From an uncultured Aquimarina sp. (GTDB taxonomy: Bacteria; Bacteroidota; Bacteroidia; Flavobacteriales; Flavobacteriaceae): 64,000 bases of DNA. This document shows positions 26,941 to 35,892 of this stretch, piece by piece. The number at the start of each line of letters is the position of its first letter. Positions within the stretch are counted from its first letter, which is position 1. The position numbers were made by a program, and so were the translations under genes. The notes beneath the pieces were generated by a model that saw only the letters and a list, made by a program, of their open reading frames with translations, did no database searches and was not told the origin of the DNA. The stretch spans positions 1 through 64,000 of the forward strand of contig CANNFM010000005.1 of assembly GCA_947503835.1 (NCBI GenBank), in the 5' to 3' direction.

Positions 26941-27822
26941 TTATGATTTGCAATTTACTAATACTAATTTTTTGACTACTTTTTTTGATGATAAGTCGTT
27001 AAGTGTGAAATCAACATAATAGGTGTATTTTCCTTTAACCTTGGCAGTGGTAGGAGATGCCTTTAATTCAATTTTATACTGGTCATTTTGGTATACTTCT
27101 CTCCAAAAACTTCCTGGGTTTCTCTTTGTAGATCTTGGTTTGAACACCGGGATTATATATTTTTCAGTGTTTTTTCCTTGTTGTATAATACCATTTACAT
27201 TGTCTTTAAAACGCCCAAAATATAGTCTTTTATAAGAAGTATCTTTTGCACTCACCATAAACAAGCAATCACAAGCATTAATTTCTTCCCAAGTAAAATT
27301 TAGGTCTCTTATAGAGAATCTATCAACATGAATTGGTTTTTGGCCGGGTTGTTTACTAAATAGAGTATTCGTTTTTTTAAGAGGAGCAAACGTAATTGTA
27401 GTGATTTTTAAATGATCTCCATCGATTTCTACTTCTGAAGTTTTGATAAAGGTAATTAGCGTGTCGATTTGTGATTCGAAAATCACTTCGGTTTTTACGG
27501 TTTTTACAGAATCCGAAAGAACTTTAAAAGGGGCTATAAGTGTAACATCTTTTACAGTTCTTTCCTTTGTTGAAAAGAGTTCTTCTTGGTAGTAGTAGTC
27601 TTTGATGGTGAAATCTGGGTGTTTTTCAGCTAAAATATTTTTATCAATATACTCCTGAATTTTTTGTTTAATCAATACTGCAAATGCCTCCTCTTCAGTA
27701 ATAGCCATTTCTTCTTCAATAGTACTTGAAATCTCAGGAGCTTGATTATCCGACTCTTTGGAGGCGTTCTTGGCACAACTAAAGAAAATAAAAACGATAC
27801 TAATGTAAACAAACTGCTTCAT
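26941..27822 (-). CDS. Hypothetical lipoprotein, 293 residues
   Basis: A lipoprotein signal is clear (VYISIVFIFFSCAKNASKES). The remaining sequence is a predicted beta-rich periplasmic protein with no domain I can name. It has a conserved-looking acidic patch (EEEMAITEEEAFAVL) and a CDCLFMVSAKDT segment with two close Cys. Its start overlaps the end of the preceding membrane-protein gene by 4 bases (ATGA type), so the two proteins are co-translated and probably work together at the cell envelope. Confidence 0.7.
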   Translation of the reverse strand: MKQFVYISIVFIFFSCAKNASKESDNQAPEISSTIEEEMAITEEEAFAVLIKQKIQEYIDKNILAEKHPDFTIKDYYYQEELFSTKERTVKDVTLIAPFKVLSDSVKTVKTEVIFESQIDTLITFIKTSEVEIDGDHLKITTITFAPLKKTNTLFSKQPGQKPIHVDRFSIRDLNFTWEEINACDCLFMVSAKDTSYKRLYFGRFKDNVNGIIQQGKNTEKYIIPVFKPRSTKRNPGSFWREVYQNDQYKIELKASPTTAKVKGKYTYYVDFTLNDLSSKKVVKKLVLVNCKS

Positions 27823-28679
27823 GACCTCACTCTAAATTTTAGTTTAACAATCTGTCCATTTAATCTTCTTGATTCTATAATTTCAATATTTTTTAGGCTT
27901 CGAGTTGGTGTGGTTAATGTATTGATAAAATTCTCTTTAGTATACATTTCAATCCCTAATCCATAGGGTAACACTTGAAAAATAGTAACATCATCTGCAA
28001 TAATTTTGGATAGCTCTTTTCTTCTGTTTTTCCAGTCTTCCACTTTTCCATTAGCATAATAATGAAGCATCAATGCATAATCATCGGTCTGTATTTTTAA
28101 ACGTTCAAGAGCCTCAGAAGAGGCAATTCTGTATATGGTATCTGTTTTGTGATAAGGGGATTGTACAACAAAATTAATATAATCATCGGTAGTTTTCCAG
28201 GAGAAACAACCAGAGCTATCACTCTTAATATAAAAAGGAGATTCTCTATTGTTAAGTATAATAATGTCGATAGGGATTTTTGTAATGGGTTGATTTCTAT
28301 CTTGATCCATAAAACAAAAAGTAAAGGTATGCTTTACGGGTATCAAAAAATAAAGTAATATTAATAGCACAGAGCCTATAGAGGTAAACCATAACCATTT
28401 AGGAATTTCATAACTCTTTTTCGCAAAATCAGCACTAGAGTGCTTTGTCTTAAAATCATTCCAATTAGTATATCCGCAATATTGTGAAAGTAAGGTAAGA
28501 ATATCTACACGAGGTAATTTTTCTGAAGAATTTTTGAAGTAACTATAGAAAGATTTTTCACTAATACTAGCTTTAGTTTGCTTTTGTAAATCCTCTTGAA
28601 ACATAACGATGTCTTCCCCTTTCCATTCAGAAATATCATAGCTAGAAGCAGTATTATGCTTCAAAAACTGTTGAGCCAC
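27819..28679 (-). CDS. Membrane-anchored protein with cytosolic N-terminal domain, unknown function
   Basis: It has an N-terminal cytosolic domain of about 85 residues (SEKSFYSYFKN, then LPRVDILTLLSQYCGYTNW). I remember that pattern recurring in flavobacterial proteins of unknown role. One membrane helix follows (about 94-113), then a periplasmic half with a carboxypeptidase-regulatory-like segment. The only canonical start I find is a GTG at 28679. However, in-frame sequence upstream (about 28680-28730) reads ITPEDKILFDLLKKT, which looks like genuine protein. A non-standard start further up is therefore possible. It overlaps the lipoprotein gene. Confidence 0.7.
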   Translation of the reverse strand: MAQQFLKHNTASSYDISEWKGEDIVMFQEDLQKQTKASISEKSFYSYFKNSSEKLPRVDILTLLSQYCGYTNWNDFKTKHSSADFAKKSYEIPKWLWFTSIGSVLLILLYFLIPVKHTFTFCFMDQDRNQPITKIPIDIIILNNRESPFYIKSDSSGCFSWKTTDDYINFVVQSPYHKTDTIYRIASSEALERLKIQTDDYALMLHYYANGKVEDWKNRRKELSKIIADDVTIFQVLPYGLGIEMYTKENFINTLTTPTRSLKNIEIIESRRLNGQIVKLKFRVRS

Positions 28680-28821
28680 AGTTTTTTTAAGGAGATCGAA
28701 TAGTATTTTGTCTTCAGGTGTGATGATTGTATAAAATATTAAAAGTAAGCCGTTTAGGTTTTGTAAAACAATTTACAATGATTTTACAAGAGTTCTACAA
28801 TGGATAGAACAGGTCTGTCAA

Positions 28822-28829
28822 TATGTTTG
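28822..28829 (+). promoter_or_regulatory. Candidate -7 element (TATGTTTG) for the DUF4349 gene
   Basis: It matches TAnnTTTG and sits 31 bases before the ATG at 28861, in the gap between divergent genes. No TTG at -33 spacing was found. Confidence 0.4.
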
Positions 28830-28860
28830 TTTTCGGATTAACAAGATAAAAAATATAAAA

Positions 28861-29715
28861 ATGAAATCGAACAAATTAAACAGGAGAAAAGTAGTGCTAT
28901 TATTAGGAGTGTTAATGCTTGGCTTTTCTTGCTCAAAAGAAGCGAGTACATATGATCTATCATCAGAAACAATAGTCCTTGACGAAACTGGAGAAATGCC
29001 TAATTTAAATGTTCATGAATTAGAAGACAAGACAACTCCTAAAAATGAGAATATCAATACCAATTTGAAGATAATAAAAAATGCTACTTCAAGGATTAAG
29101 GTCAAGAATGTAGAGAAAGCAACCCTACTCGCCAAACAAATAGCTTCAAAATACCAGGGGTATATTTCTGATGAACGTTTTACGAATACCAATCATACCA
29201 AAGAAAATCGTTTTACAATAAGGATACCCCGAGACCATTTTGATACGGTACTAGATCAAATATGTGAATCTGCAGAATTTGTGGAACATAAAAATATATC
29301 TACTATTGATGCTACCGAGGAATATATTGATTTGAATTCGCGATTAAAAACAAAGCTTGAGGTGAAACATCGTTATGAAACCATCCTGCGTACTAATGCA
29401 AGAACAGTTAAGGATATTTTGGCTACCGAAGATAAGCTCAAACAGTTACAGGAAGAGATCGAAGCAGCTCAAGGAAGGTTGAATTATATAAGTGCTAGAG
29501 TAGTGTATAGTACAATTCAGTTAGATATGTATGAAGTTGTTGTACCAAAAGAAGAGCCAGAACATTATACCCCAGGTTTTTTAGATAGAGCACAGGTTGG
29601 ATTGTCTTTTGGTTGGTCTTTGATTGAACATGTAGCACTTATGTTGTTTTATATTTGGCCATTTATCATTTTAGGAATACTGGTTTTAGTGTATTTTAAA
29701 TGGATAAGAAAGTGA
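28861..29715 (+). CDS. DUF4349-family lipoprotein
   Basis: The 284-residue product has a lipoprotein signal (LLLGVLMLGFSCSKE). The DUF4349 domain starts near residue 70 (NATSRIKVKNVEKATLLAKQ, FTIRIPRDHFDTVLDQI) and runs as a beta-alpha core plus a long coiled coil (about 190-215, KLKQLQEEIEAAQGRL). A C-terminal membrane helix follows (about 255-278) with a short basic tail. Two possible anchors, lipid and helix, on one chain is typical of this family. Function is unknown; an envelope role is the only supported statement. Confidence 0.85.
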   Translation: MKSNKLNRRKVVLLLGVLMLGFSCSKEASTYDLSSETIVLDETGEMPNLNVHELEDKTTPKNENINTNLKIIKNATSRIKVKNVEKATLLAKQIASKYQGYISDERFTNTNHTKENRFTIRIPRDHFDTVLDQICESAEFVEHKNISTIDATEEYIDLNSRLKTKLEVKHRYETILRTNARTVKDILATEDKLKQLQEEIEAAQGRLNYISARVVYSTIQLDMYEVVVPKEEPEHYTPGFLDRAQVGLSFGWSLIEHVALMLFYIWPFIILGILVLVYFKWIRK

Positions 29716-29725
29716 AAAATAATGA

Positions 29726-29757
29726 ATTAAGCGTACCTATCTGGTGCGCTTAATTTT
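29726..29757 (+). terminator. Intrinsic terminator after the DUF4349 gene
   Basis: ATTAAGCGTACC pairs with GGTGCGCTTAAT through 12 bp (one G-U pair) around TATCT, followed by TTTTG. The T-run is short. Confidence 0.65.
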
Positions 29758-29799
29758 GTATTTTGCGCCAATAACAATGAAGAATAATAATTTTTACGT

Positions 29800-30396
29800 T
29801 TGAAGCAAATACTTGCAAGATATATTCCAGAGCGAGCTATTGAACCTGCATTTGACTTAATTGTAAAATGCAATGTACACCTCAAAATCGTCAATGAACG
29901 AGTTACGAGGCATGGTGATTATAGAAAAATGCCCGATGGAAGGCATCAAATTACCGTTAATGCTTCACTTAACAAGTATCGTTTTTTAATCACTTTGATT
30001 CATGAGATTGCGCACCTTGTTGCTTTTGAGAAATACGGCCGTTATATAAAACCCCATGGGATAGAATGGAAAAGAACTTTTCAGCAATTAATGTTACCGT
30101 ACATTAATCCAGAAGTTTTTCCCTCTAAATTATTACCTGTGATAGCACATCATTTTAAAAACCCAAGAGCGAGTAGTGATACCGATGAAAAATTATCATT
30201 AGCTCTTAAGCAATATGATCCGGCCAACGATAAAAATTATATCTTTGAGCTACCTTTTGGAAGTACTTTTAGATTGTATAATGGAAAAGTCTTTAAAAAA
30301 GGTAATAAAAAAGTAAAAAGATATGAATGTGTAGAAGTAAACACAGGCAGAATCTATCTTTTTAATCCCAACGCCGAAGTTGAAATGTTGAATTAA
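29800..30396 (+). CDS. SprT-like zinc metalloprotease-fold protein
   Basis: The 198-residue product has the SprT/Spartan zinc motif HEIAHLVAFEKYG (His68, Glu69, His72) and a third ligand candidate in KPHGIEWKRTF. It also has the family N-terminal pattern YIPERAIEPAFDL and VTRHGDYR. The classical C-terminal zinc ribbon is not obvious. The start is taken as TTG at 29800 because the family N-terminus begins right there and no ATG is available until residue 46. That TTG is also the end of a TACGTTTG octamer (29795-29802). manC starts 2 bases downstream. Confidence 0.85.
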   Translation: MKQILARYIPERAIEPAFDLIVKCNVHLKIVNERVTRHGDYRKMPDGRHQITVNASLNKYRFLITLIHEIAHLVAFEKYGRYIKPHGIEWKRTFQQLMLPYINPEVFPSKLLPVIAHHFKNPRASSDTDEKLSLALKQYDPANDKNYIFELPFGSTFRLYNGKVFKKGNKKVKRYECVEVNTGRIYLFNPNAEVEMLN

Positions 30397-30398
30397 TT

Positions 30399-31475
30399 AT
30401 GAATAAAAATTATTATGCCATATTGATGGCTGGTGGAGTAGGATCAAGATTTTGGCCGGTTAGTACTTCTGATTTTCCGAAACAATTTCATGATATGTTA
30501 GGAACAGGAGAAACCCTGATCCAACGTACGTTTTCGCGTTTAGCAAAAATAATTCCATCAGAAAATATTTTTATCCTCACTAACGAACGGTATAATGATT
30601 TAGTTCTTCAGCAATTGCCAGAGGTAAAACAAAGACAGGTAGTTACAGAACCGGCAATGCGTAACACCGCTCCGTGTATTTTGTATGCAGCGTTAAAAAT
30701 TCAAAAAGAAAACCCAGATGCCCTAATGGTGGTGGCGCCCAGTGATCATTGGATTGAGGATGAAGATGCTTTTATTGCTAATTTAGAGCAAAGTTTTACC
30801 GCCTGTGCTAAAGAGGATATTTTAATGACTTTAGGGATTCAACCCACATTTGCTAACACAGGGTATGGATATATTCAATATGACAAGAATAATACCGAAA
30901 TAAAAAAAGTAGCTCAGTTTACCGAAAAACCTGATTATAATACAGCTAAAGAGTTCTTAAAATCAGGTAATTATCTATGGAATGCCGGCATCTTTATCTG
31001 GAGTGTAAACAGCATCGTAAAAGCATTTGCAAGATTTCAAAAAGAAATGACTTCTTTATTTGAAAAAGGAGTAGATACCTATAATACCGAAAAAGAAAAA
31101 GCTTTTATACAATCAAATTATGCTTTGGCCGAAAACATATCTATAGATTATGCTATTCTTGAAAAAGCGGATAATGTATATGTGCTTCCGGCTACATTCG
31201 ACTGGAATGATCTAGGAACTTGGGGCTCATTATATGATAAATTAGATAAAACTGATGCCAATAATGCAGTGGTTAATGCCCGGGTTATTTCTCAAGAGGC
31301 ATCGGGTAATATGATCAGAACTGCTAAAGATAAAATTGTAGTAATCGATGGTTTAGAGGATTATATCGTTGTAGATAAAGAAGATGTACTTTTAATTTAT
31401 CCTAAGCAGAAAGAACAAGATATAAAAGAAGTACTTAAAAAAGTAAAAGAAACATACGGAGAACAATACGGATAA
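30399..31475 (+). CDS. manC: Mannose-1-phosphate guanylyltransferase
   Basis: It makes GDP-mannose from mannose-1-phosphate and GTP for cell-surface polysaccharides. The 358-residue product has the pyrophosphorylase signature MAGGVGSRFWPVS at the N-terminus, then EPAMRNTAPCI, VAPSDHWIED, TFANTGYGYIQ, FTEKPD and WNAGIFIWS. It ends with a left-handed beta-helix-like half. It lacks the phosphomannose isomerase domain of longer bifunctional forms. It is tightly packed after the SprT-like gene and 5 bases before the DUF389 gene, giving a three-gene operon. Confidence 0.93.
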   Translation: MNKNYYAILMAGGVGSRFWPVSTSDFPKQFHDMLGTGETLIQRTFSRLAKIIPSENIFILTNERYNDLVLQQLPEVKQRQVVTEPAMRNTAPCILYAALKIQKENPDALMVVAPSDHWIEDEDAFIANLEQSFTACAKEDILMTLGIQPTFANTGYGYIQYDKNNTEIKKVAQFTEKPDYNTAKEFLKSGNYLWNAGIFIWSVNSIVKAFARFQKEMTSLFEKGVDTYNTEKEKAFIQSNYALAENISIDYAILEKADNVYVLPATFDWNDLGTWGSLYDKLDKTDANNAVVNARVISQEASGNMIRTAKDKIVVIDGLEDYIVVDKEDVLLIYPKQKEQDIKEVLKKVKETYGEQYG

Positions 31476-31480
31476 CATCT

Positions 31481-32923
31481 ATGGAAGATAATACGAACCA
31501 ACCCGTTTCTCAGGAAGAAGTAACTGAGACTGTAAAAAGAGATGCAAAAGGATTATTTGCAAGTGTAAGCAAGTTTCTTAGAGAATTATTGAATATTAGA
31601 TCAGAAACAGATAAGGATCAGACTATAGAGGATGTTAAAAATGATATTCCGTTTAAAGGACATACCGCTTGGATTCTGATTTTCTCAGTATTTGTAGCAT
31701 CTATTGGGCTTAATGTAAGTTCTACAGCTGTAGTAATAGGAGCGATGTTAATTTCGCCACTAATGGGACCGATTGTTGGGGTTGGATTAGCGATCGCAAT
31801 TAATGATATCGATACCTTAAGAAGATCTTTGGTCAACCTTGGAGTAATGGTTGGGCTTAGTGTATTGGCCGCTACTTTGTACTTTTGGGCTTCACCTTTA
31901 ACAGAATTAACTCCAGAACTAGAGGCGAGAACTGCACCTACCATTCTCGATGTATTGGTGGCCGTTTTTGGTGGTTTGGCACTCATTGTGGCTAAATCTA
32001 AAAAAGGAACCATGCCCAATGCTATTGCAGGAGTTGCAATTGCTACCGCCTTAATGCCTCCTTTATGTACAGTGGGATATGGTATTGCCGTATGGGAACC
32101 AGAGTTTTTTCTAGGAGCATTATATTTATTTAGTATCAACGCCATATTTATTGCCTTATCAACTTTTATTGTTGCAAAATTATTGCGTTTTCCAATGTTG
32201 CGGTATGCAAACTCTGCAAAACGTAAACGTACTGCACAATTAGCTTCATTATTAGCGGTATTGGTAATGATTCCTGCAAGTTATACGTTTTATGTAACCC
32301 TAAATGAGAGTAATGCAGAACATGACTACAAAGTTTTTTTAGAAAATGAAATTGAAACAAATGAAAACCTATATCTGCGTAAAGACTTTTACAATTACAG
32401 CGAGAAAACTATAAAACTATATTTTGATGGCGAAATACCAGAAGCTATAGTGAGTGATCTTAAAAATGAAATCAAAGAATATGATGATATAAGTGATTTT
32501 GAGCTTACTGTAAATGGAAACAAGTCTAGAGGACTAGATCAGGTTTCTAAGGCATATGAACGCGCTATTGTTGAATTAGATCGCTTAGGTAATGAAAATA
32601 GTAAACTATTAGATGAGATCGAAGATCTTAAAATTCAGATTGCTGGTTTAGAAACTAATTTACGAGAAGCTAATAAAGTAGTACCCGTTAAAGAATTACC
32701 TTATTTTAATATCTCTAAAGATGCTAAAATTCGTTATCCTGATTTACAAGAACTTGGATATGGCGAAGTGTTACGATCTAATTTTTTAAAAGTCGATACT
32801 GTAAAAGTGATTTTCCCAAAATGGAAATTTCAGGTTAGCGATAGTTTGAATGCTATTAGAGTGAATTCATTACAAAAATGGATTACTAAAGAGATGAAGG
32901 CAGATACTTTATTTGTAGAGTAA
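31481..32923 (+). CDS. DUF389-family membrane protein
   Basis: The 480-residue product has a short cytosolic N-terminus, then about six membrane helices between 60 and 290 with the family signature STAVVIGAMLISPLMGPIVG and GTMPNAIAGVAIATALMPP. The C-terminal third is outside the membrane and contains a coiled coil (about 360-405, LDEIEDLKIQIAGLETNL). DUF389 proteins are widespread; a transport or osmotic role has been suggested but not shown. It is last in the SprT-manC operon, with a terminator 46 bases downstream. Confidence 0.87.
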   Translation: MEDNTNQPVSQEEVTETVKRDAKGLFASVSKFLRELLNIRSETDKDQTIEDVKNDIPFKGHTAWILIFSVFVASIGLNVSSTAVVIGAMLISPLMGPIVGVGLAIAINDIDTLRRSLVNLGVMVGLSVLAATLYFWASPLTELTPELEARTAPTILDVLVAVFGGLALIVAKSKKGTMPNAIAGVAIATALMPPLCTVGYGIAVWEPEFFLGALYLFSINAIFIALSTFIVAKLLRFPMLRYANSAKRKRTAQLASLLAVLVMIPASYTFYVTLNESNAEHDYKVFLENEIETNENLYLRKDFYNYSEKTIKLYFDGEIPEAIVSDLKNEIKEYDDISDFELTVNGNKSRGLDQVSKAYERAIVELDRLGNENSKLLDEIEDLKIQIAGLETNLREANKVVPVKELPYFNISKDAKIRYPDLQELGYGEVLRSNFLKVDTVKVIFPKWKFQVSDSLNAIRVNSLQKWITKEMKADTLFVE

Positions 32924-32968
32924 CGAACTATGAAAAAACAACGATAAAAAACAACTTGTAATAAGTTT

Positions 32969-33005
32969 AAAAAAACATAGCTACTCCATAGGAGCTATGT
33001 TTTTT
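32969..33005 (+). terminator. Intrinsic terminator after the DUF389 gene
   Basis: ACATAGCT at 32975-32982 pairs with AGCTATGT at 32993-33000, flanked by an A-run before and T-run after; the loop can pair further (CTCC with GGAG). Confidence 0.8.
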
Positions 33006-33049
33006 ATTTATAGTATACACTTTTAGAATACAACTAAACACGATTACCT

Positions 33050-33646
33050 ATGAAAGAATTGCAATTTCCTGTCAAATTTGTTTTCAACATCACTACATTG
33101 TCCAATGATTTTACGGCCAAGGATGCCAGTGGTAATACGGTTGCCTACGTTAAACAGAAAATGTTTAAGTTAAAAGAGGATATCGCAATTTATGAAGATG
33201 AAAAGAAATCAAAAGTAAATTTTAAGATCAAAGCCGATAAGTGGATTGATTTTTCTGCAGCGTATAGTTTTTCGGATAGTAGTGGTCAAGAAACGGGGAA
33301 AATTGCACGTAAAGGATGGGCATCTTTATGGAAAGCAGAATACGAACTCATAGATCAAAACCAAAAACTTCAGTATCACATCAGAGAAGAGAATGGCTGG
33401 ATAAAAGTATTAGATTCTGTATTAGGTCAAATTCCAATATTAGGGATGTTAACGGGATATTTATTTAATCCATCCTATAAGGTTGCCGATTTGAATGACG
33501 AAACTGTAATACGACTTAAAAAAGAACCTTCCTTTTTTGGCAGAAGATTTCAGGTATCAAAATTAAAAGATATTGATGCCGATGATCAGGAGAGAGTAAT
33601 TCTTGGTTTAATGATGATGATTCTATTAGAAAGAAGAAGAGGATAG
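33050..33646 (+). CDS. LURP-one/tubby-C-like protein
   Basis: This 198-residue soluble protein resembles the LURP-one-related/tubby C-terminal fold. It has an N-terminal beta series (FPVKFVFNITTLSNDFTAKD, VAYVKQKMFKLKEDIAIYED), then the central hydrophobic stretch LGQIPILGMLTGYLFNP and VADLNDETVIRLKKEPSFFG. In other organisms that fold binds phosphoinositides or forms scramblase-like proteins. In bacteria its role is open. The MITE-like element lies 34 bases after its stop codon. Confidence 0.7.
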   Translation: MKELQFPVKFVFNITTLSNDFTAKDASGNTVAYVKQKMFKLKEDIAIYEDEKKSKVNFKIKADKWIDFSAAYSFSDSSGQETGKIARKGWASLWKAEYELIDQNQKLQYHIREENGWIKVLDSVLGQIPILGMLTGYLFNPSYKVADLNDETVIRLKKEPSFFGRRFQVSKLKDIDADDQERVILGLMMMILLERRRG

Positions 33647-33679
33647 GGTAATGATACAGTATAGCTGGAGATAATATAC

Positions 33680-33870
33680 ACCCGTTGTGTATTTAGATAT
33701 TTTTTAACCAAACTCCGTCAATTCGAGTGCTTCGACTTTAGGAGAAGTGTATCGAGAATAGGATTATTGGTTAAAAAAAGCTATTCTCGATACATTTTGT
33801 CTTCATTTCATTACGCAAAATACTCGAATTGACGCTTTTTTGTAATGATTTTCCTAAATGCACAACGGGT
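33680..33870. mobile_element. Miniature inverted-repeat transposable element (MITE-like), 191 bp
   Basis: Terminal inverted repeats of 17 bases match at 16 positions: ACCCGTTGTGTATTTAG at 33680-33696 and CTAAATGCACAACGGGT at 33854-33870. They are flanked by a perfect 7-base direct repeat AATATAC (33673-33679 and 33871-33877), the mark of target-site duplication. Inside are nested inverted repeats: CGTCAATTCGAGT/ACTCGAATTGACG (33716-33728, 33822-33834), GTATCGAGAATAG/CTATTCTCGATAC (33749-33761, 33781-33793) and TTTTTAACCAA/TTGGTTAAAAA. There is no transposase ORF, so it would need one in trans. It ends just before the DinB-like gene. Confidence 0.82.
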
Positions 33871-33898
33871 AATATACTTATATTTATATCACATATTT

Positions 33899-34498
33899 AT
33901 GAAGCAAGCGACATTAGTACTACTAGTTTTTAGCGTTACTTTAATCGGTTATAGTCAAAACTCAAACACGATGCAATTACCTTATCAACAAATCCCCGAA
34001 TACCCAGAGAATTATACTGTGGGGAATGTTATTTCACGGTTTATAGATGGATTGGGGTATCGTTATTATTGGGCAACCGAAGGGCTTACAGAAAATGATT
34101 TAAAGTATGCACCTTCAAAAGATGGGAGGACAACATTGCAAACCCTTGAACACATTTATGGATTGTCGGAATCGATTCTAAATGCACCACAAAATACACC
34201 TAATATTAGGCCTTATGATATTCCAAAAATGAGCTTTGATCAACTTAGAAGAAAAACGTTAGTGAATTTAAAAGAAGCAAGTGAGCTGTTTTTAGGGAAA
34301 TCAGCAGATGAGGTATCAAATTATCAGGTGATATTTCAAACCAAAGACAAGACAAGAGAATTCCCGTATTGGAATATGATTAACGGGCAAATATCTGATG
34401 CCATATATCACGTTGGTCAAATTGTATCCTATAGAAGGTCGACAGGAAATCCTATGCATCCAAAGGTGAATGTTTTTACTGGCAAAACTGTAGAGTAG
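33899..34498 (+). CDS. DinB-like four-helix protein, exported
   Basis: The 199-residue product has a signal peptide (KQATLVLLVFSVTLIGYSQ) and a DinB/DfsB-type four-helix fold. The likely metal-ligand His residues are in LEHIYGLSESI and AIYHVGQIVSYRR. The start is taken at 33899; a longer reading from 33845 would begin inside the right terminal repeat of the MITE-like element and destroy the signal peptide. The element therefore lies directly at the 5' end of this gene and may supply or alter its promoter. A DinB-like protein carrying a signal peptide is less usual; its substrate is unknown. Confidence 0.8.
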   Translation: MKQATLVLLVFSVTLIGYSQNSNTMQLPYQQIPEYPENYTVGNVISRFIDGLGYRYYWATEGLTENDLKYAPSKDGRTTLQTLEHIYGLSESILNAPQNTPNIRPYDIPKMSFDQLRRKTLVNLKEASELFLGKSADEVSNYQVIFQTKDKTREFPYWNMINGQISDAIYHVGQIVSYRRSTGNPMHPKVNVFTGKTVE

Positions 34499-34707
34499 CT
34501 ATAAATAATAACTACTTTTTGTAAAGAAATGACTGTTTAATTACTGAAAAAAGATGTTAGTGAGGCAAGACATAGGATTTTGCTTCATAAAAGCTACTTG
34601 GATTTAATTTTTTTTGAAACCATTCTAAGAAAGAATACAAAACCAGAAAATATTAGACGAAGAAATGACGTTATAACACTTCATGCATATAATCATCAAT
34701 TTAAAAA

Positions 34708-35118
34708 ATGACACAGACAGAGATTTTAAATAAGATAGATAGGATTCATGAAAAAGGATTAGATGCTATTAGAGATAGAAACTTTGAATCCTACATGTCA
34801 ATATTTGCCGAGGATTTAAGTTATAAACAGCTTAATGGAAAAGTTATCGATAAGAAACGCTTGACCAATGATCAAAAAAGGTATTTTTCAAGGATAGTAT
34901 CAGCAAATAGTAGTTATCAACGAATCACTTATACTTATAATAATGATCTGTTTTCAGAAACTTTACAACAGGAGGCAGAAATCTCAATACGAGTATTTGC
35001 CTTTTTTAAAAAGACCATAAATGTAATGCGTAAGGCAACTTATGATTGGTCAAAAATTAAAGATGATTGGAAAATTATTAATGTAGAAATATTAGAAGAA
35101 CAACAAAACCAGGACTAA
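34708..35118 (+). CDS. NTF2-like (SnoaL/DUF4440-type) small protein
   Basis: The 136-residue product has the cone-shaped NTF2-like pattern: N-terminal helices (ILNKIDRIHEKGLDAIRDRN, then FESYMSIFAEDLSYKQ) and antiparallel strands ending in DWKIINVEILEE. No catalytic residues can be assigned. No signal peptide is seen. It converges with the Mla ATPase gene, ending 9 bases before that gene's stop. A 209-base gap precedes it, in which I see nothing notable. Confidence 0.75.
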   Translation: MTQTEILNKIDRIHEKGLDAIRDRNFESYMSIFAEDLSYKQLNGKVIDKKRLTNDQKRYFSRIVSANSSYQRITYTYNNDLFSETLQQEAEISIRVFAFFKKTINVMRKATYDWSKIKDDWKIINVEILEEQQNQD

Positions 35119-35127
35119 AAAATAGCA

Positions 35128-35892
35128 TTACAGCCCTTTGAGTTGAGCATCTCGCACTTTTTTGAATAGGTTAGAGGAGTATACAAACTCGGTTACGGCT
35201 TGATTGTCGGTTTTAAATATTTGAGTTTTATCACCCTCCCATTCTAAATACCCATTTTTTAGAAATACGATTTTTTCTCCAATTTCCATTACCGAATTCA
35301 TATCATGCGTATTAATCACTGTAGTGATATCATATTCTTCGGTAATTTCTTTGATAAGATTGTCAATTACAATAGCCGTTCTAGGGTCAAGACCAGAGTT
35401 GGGCTCATCACAAAATAAGTATTTAGGACGAGTTACAATAGCACGCGCAATAGCAACACGTTTTTGCATACCTCCACTAATTTCTGAAGGCAATTTTTTC
35501 TCGGCGTTTTCTAGATTTACCCTATTCAATACTTCATGTACACGTTCCTGCATTTCTTCTCTTTTCTGTTTGGTAAACATCATAAGAGGAAACATCACAT
35601 TTTCTTCTACCGTCATAGAATCAAACAAAGCACTTCCTTGAAAAACCATGCCCATTTGCTCTCTAAGATCCCTTTGCTGTTGTTCGTTAAGTTCAGAGTA
35701 TGTTGTTCCATCATAACAAATAGTGCCTTGTTCTGGTGTAAAAAGACCAAGTAGACATTTCAGAAAAACAGTTTTACCACTACCACTGGTACCAATAATA
35801 AGGTTGGTTTTACCGCGATCAAAAGAGGTTGTTATTCCCTTCAGAATCTCTTCGCCATTAAAACCTTTATGTAGATCCTTAACTTCTATCAT
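35128..35892 (-). CDS. mlaF: MlaF-type ABC transporter ATP-binding protein
   Basis: The 254-residue ATPase has Walker A (IIGTSGSGKTVF), signature (ISGGMQKRVAIARA, the GGMxxR variant typical of Mla/Mkl ATPases), Walker B (YLFCDEPNSGLDP) and H-loop (VINTHDMNS). It pairs with the MlaE permease whose stop codon overlaps its ATG by one base (TAATG). The Mla system moves phospholipids between the membranes and maintains outer membrane asymmetry. The substrate-binding MlaD gene is not adjacent on this strand within the window. Confidence 0.9.
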   Translation of the reverse strand: MIEVKDLHKGFNGEEILKGITTSFDRGKTNLIIGTSGSGKTVFLKCLLGLFTPEQGTICYDGTTYSELNEQQQRDLREQMGMVFQGSALFDSMTVEENVMFPLMMFTKQKREEMQERVHEVLNRVNLENAEKKLPSEISGGMQKRVAIARAIVTRPKYLFCDEPNSGLDPRTAIVIDNLIKEITEEYDITTVINTHDMNSVMEIGEKIVFLKNGYLEWEGDKTQIFKTDNQAVTEFVYSSNLFKKVRDAQLKGL

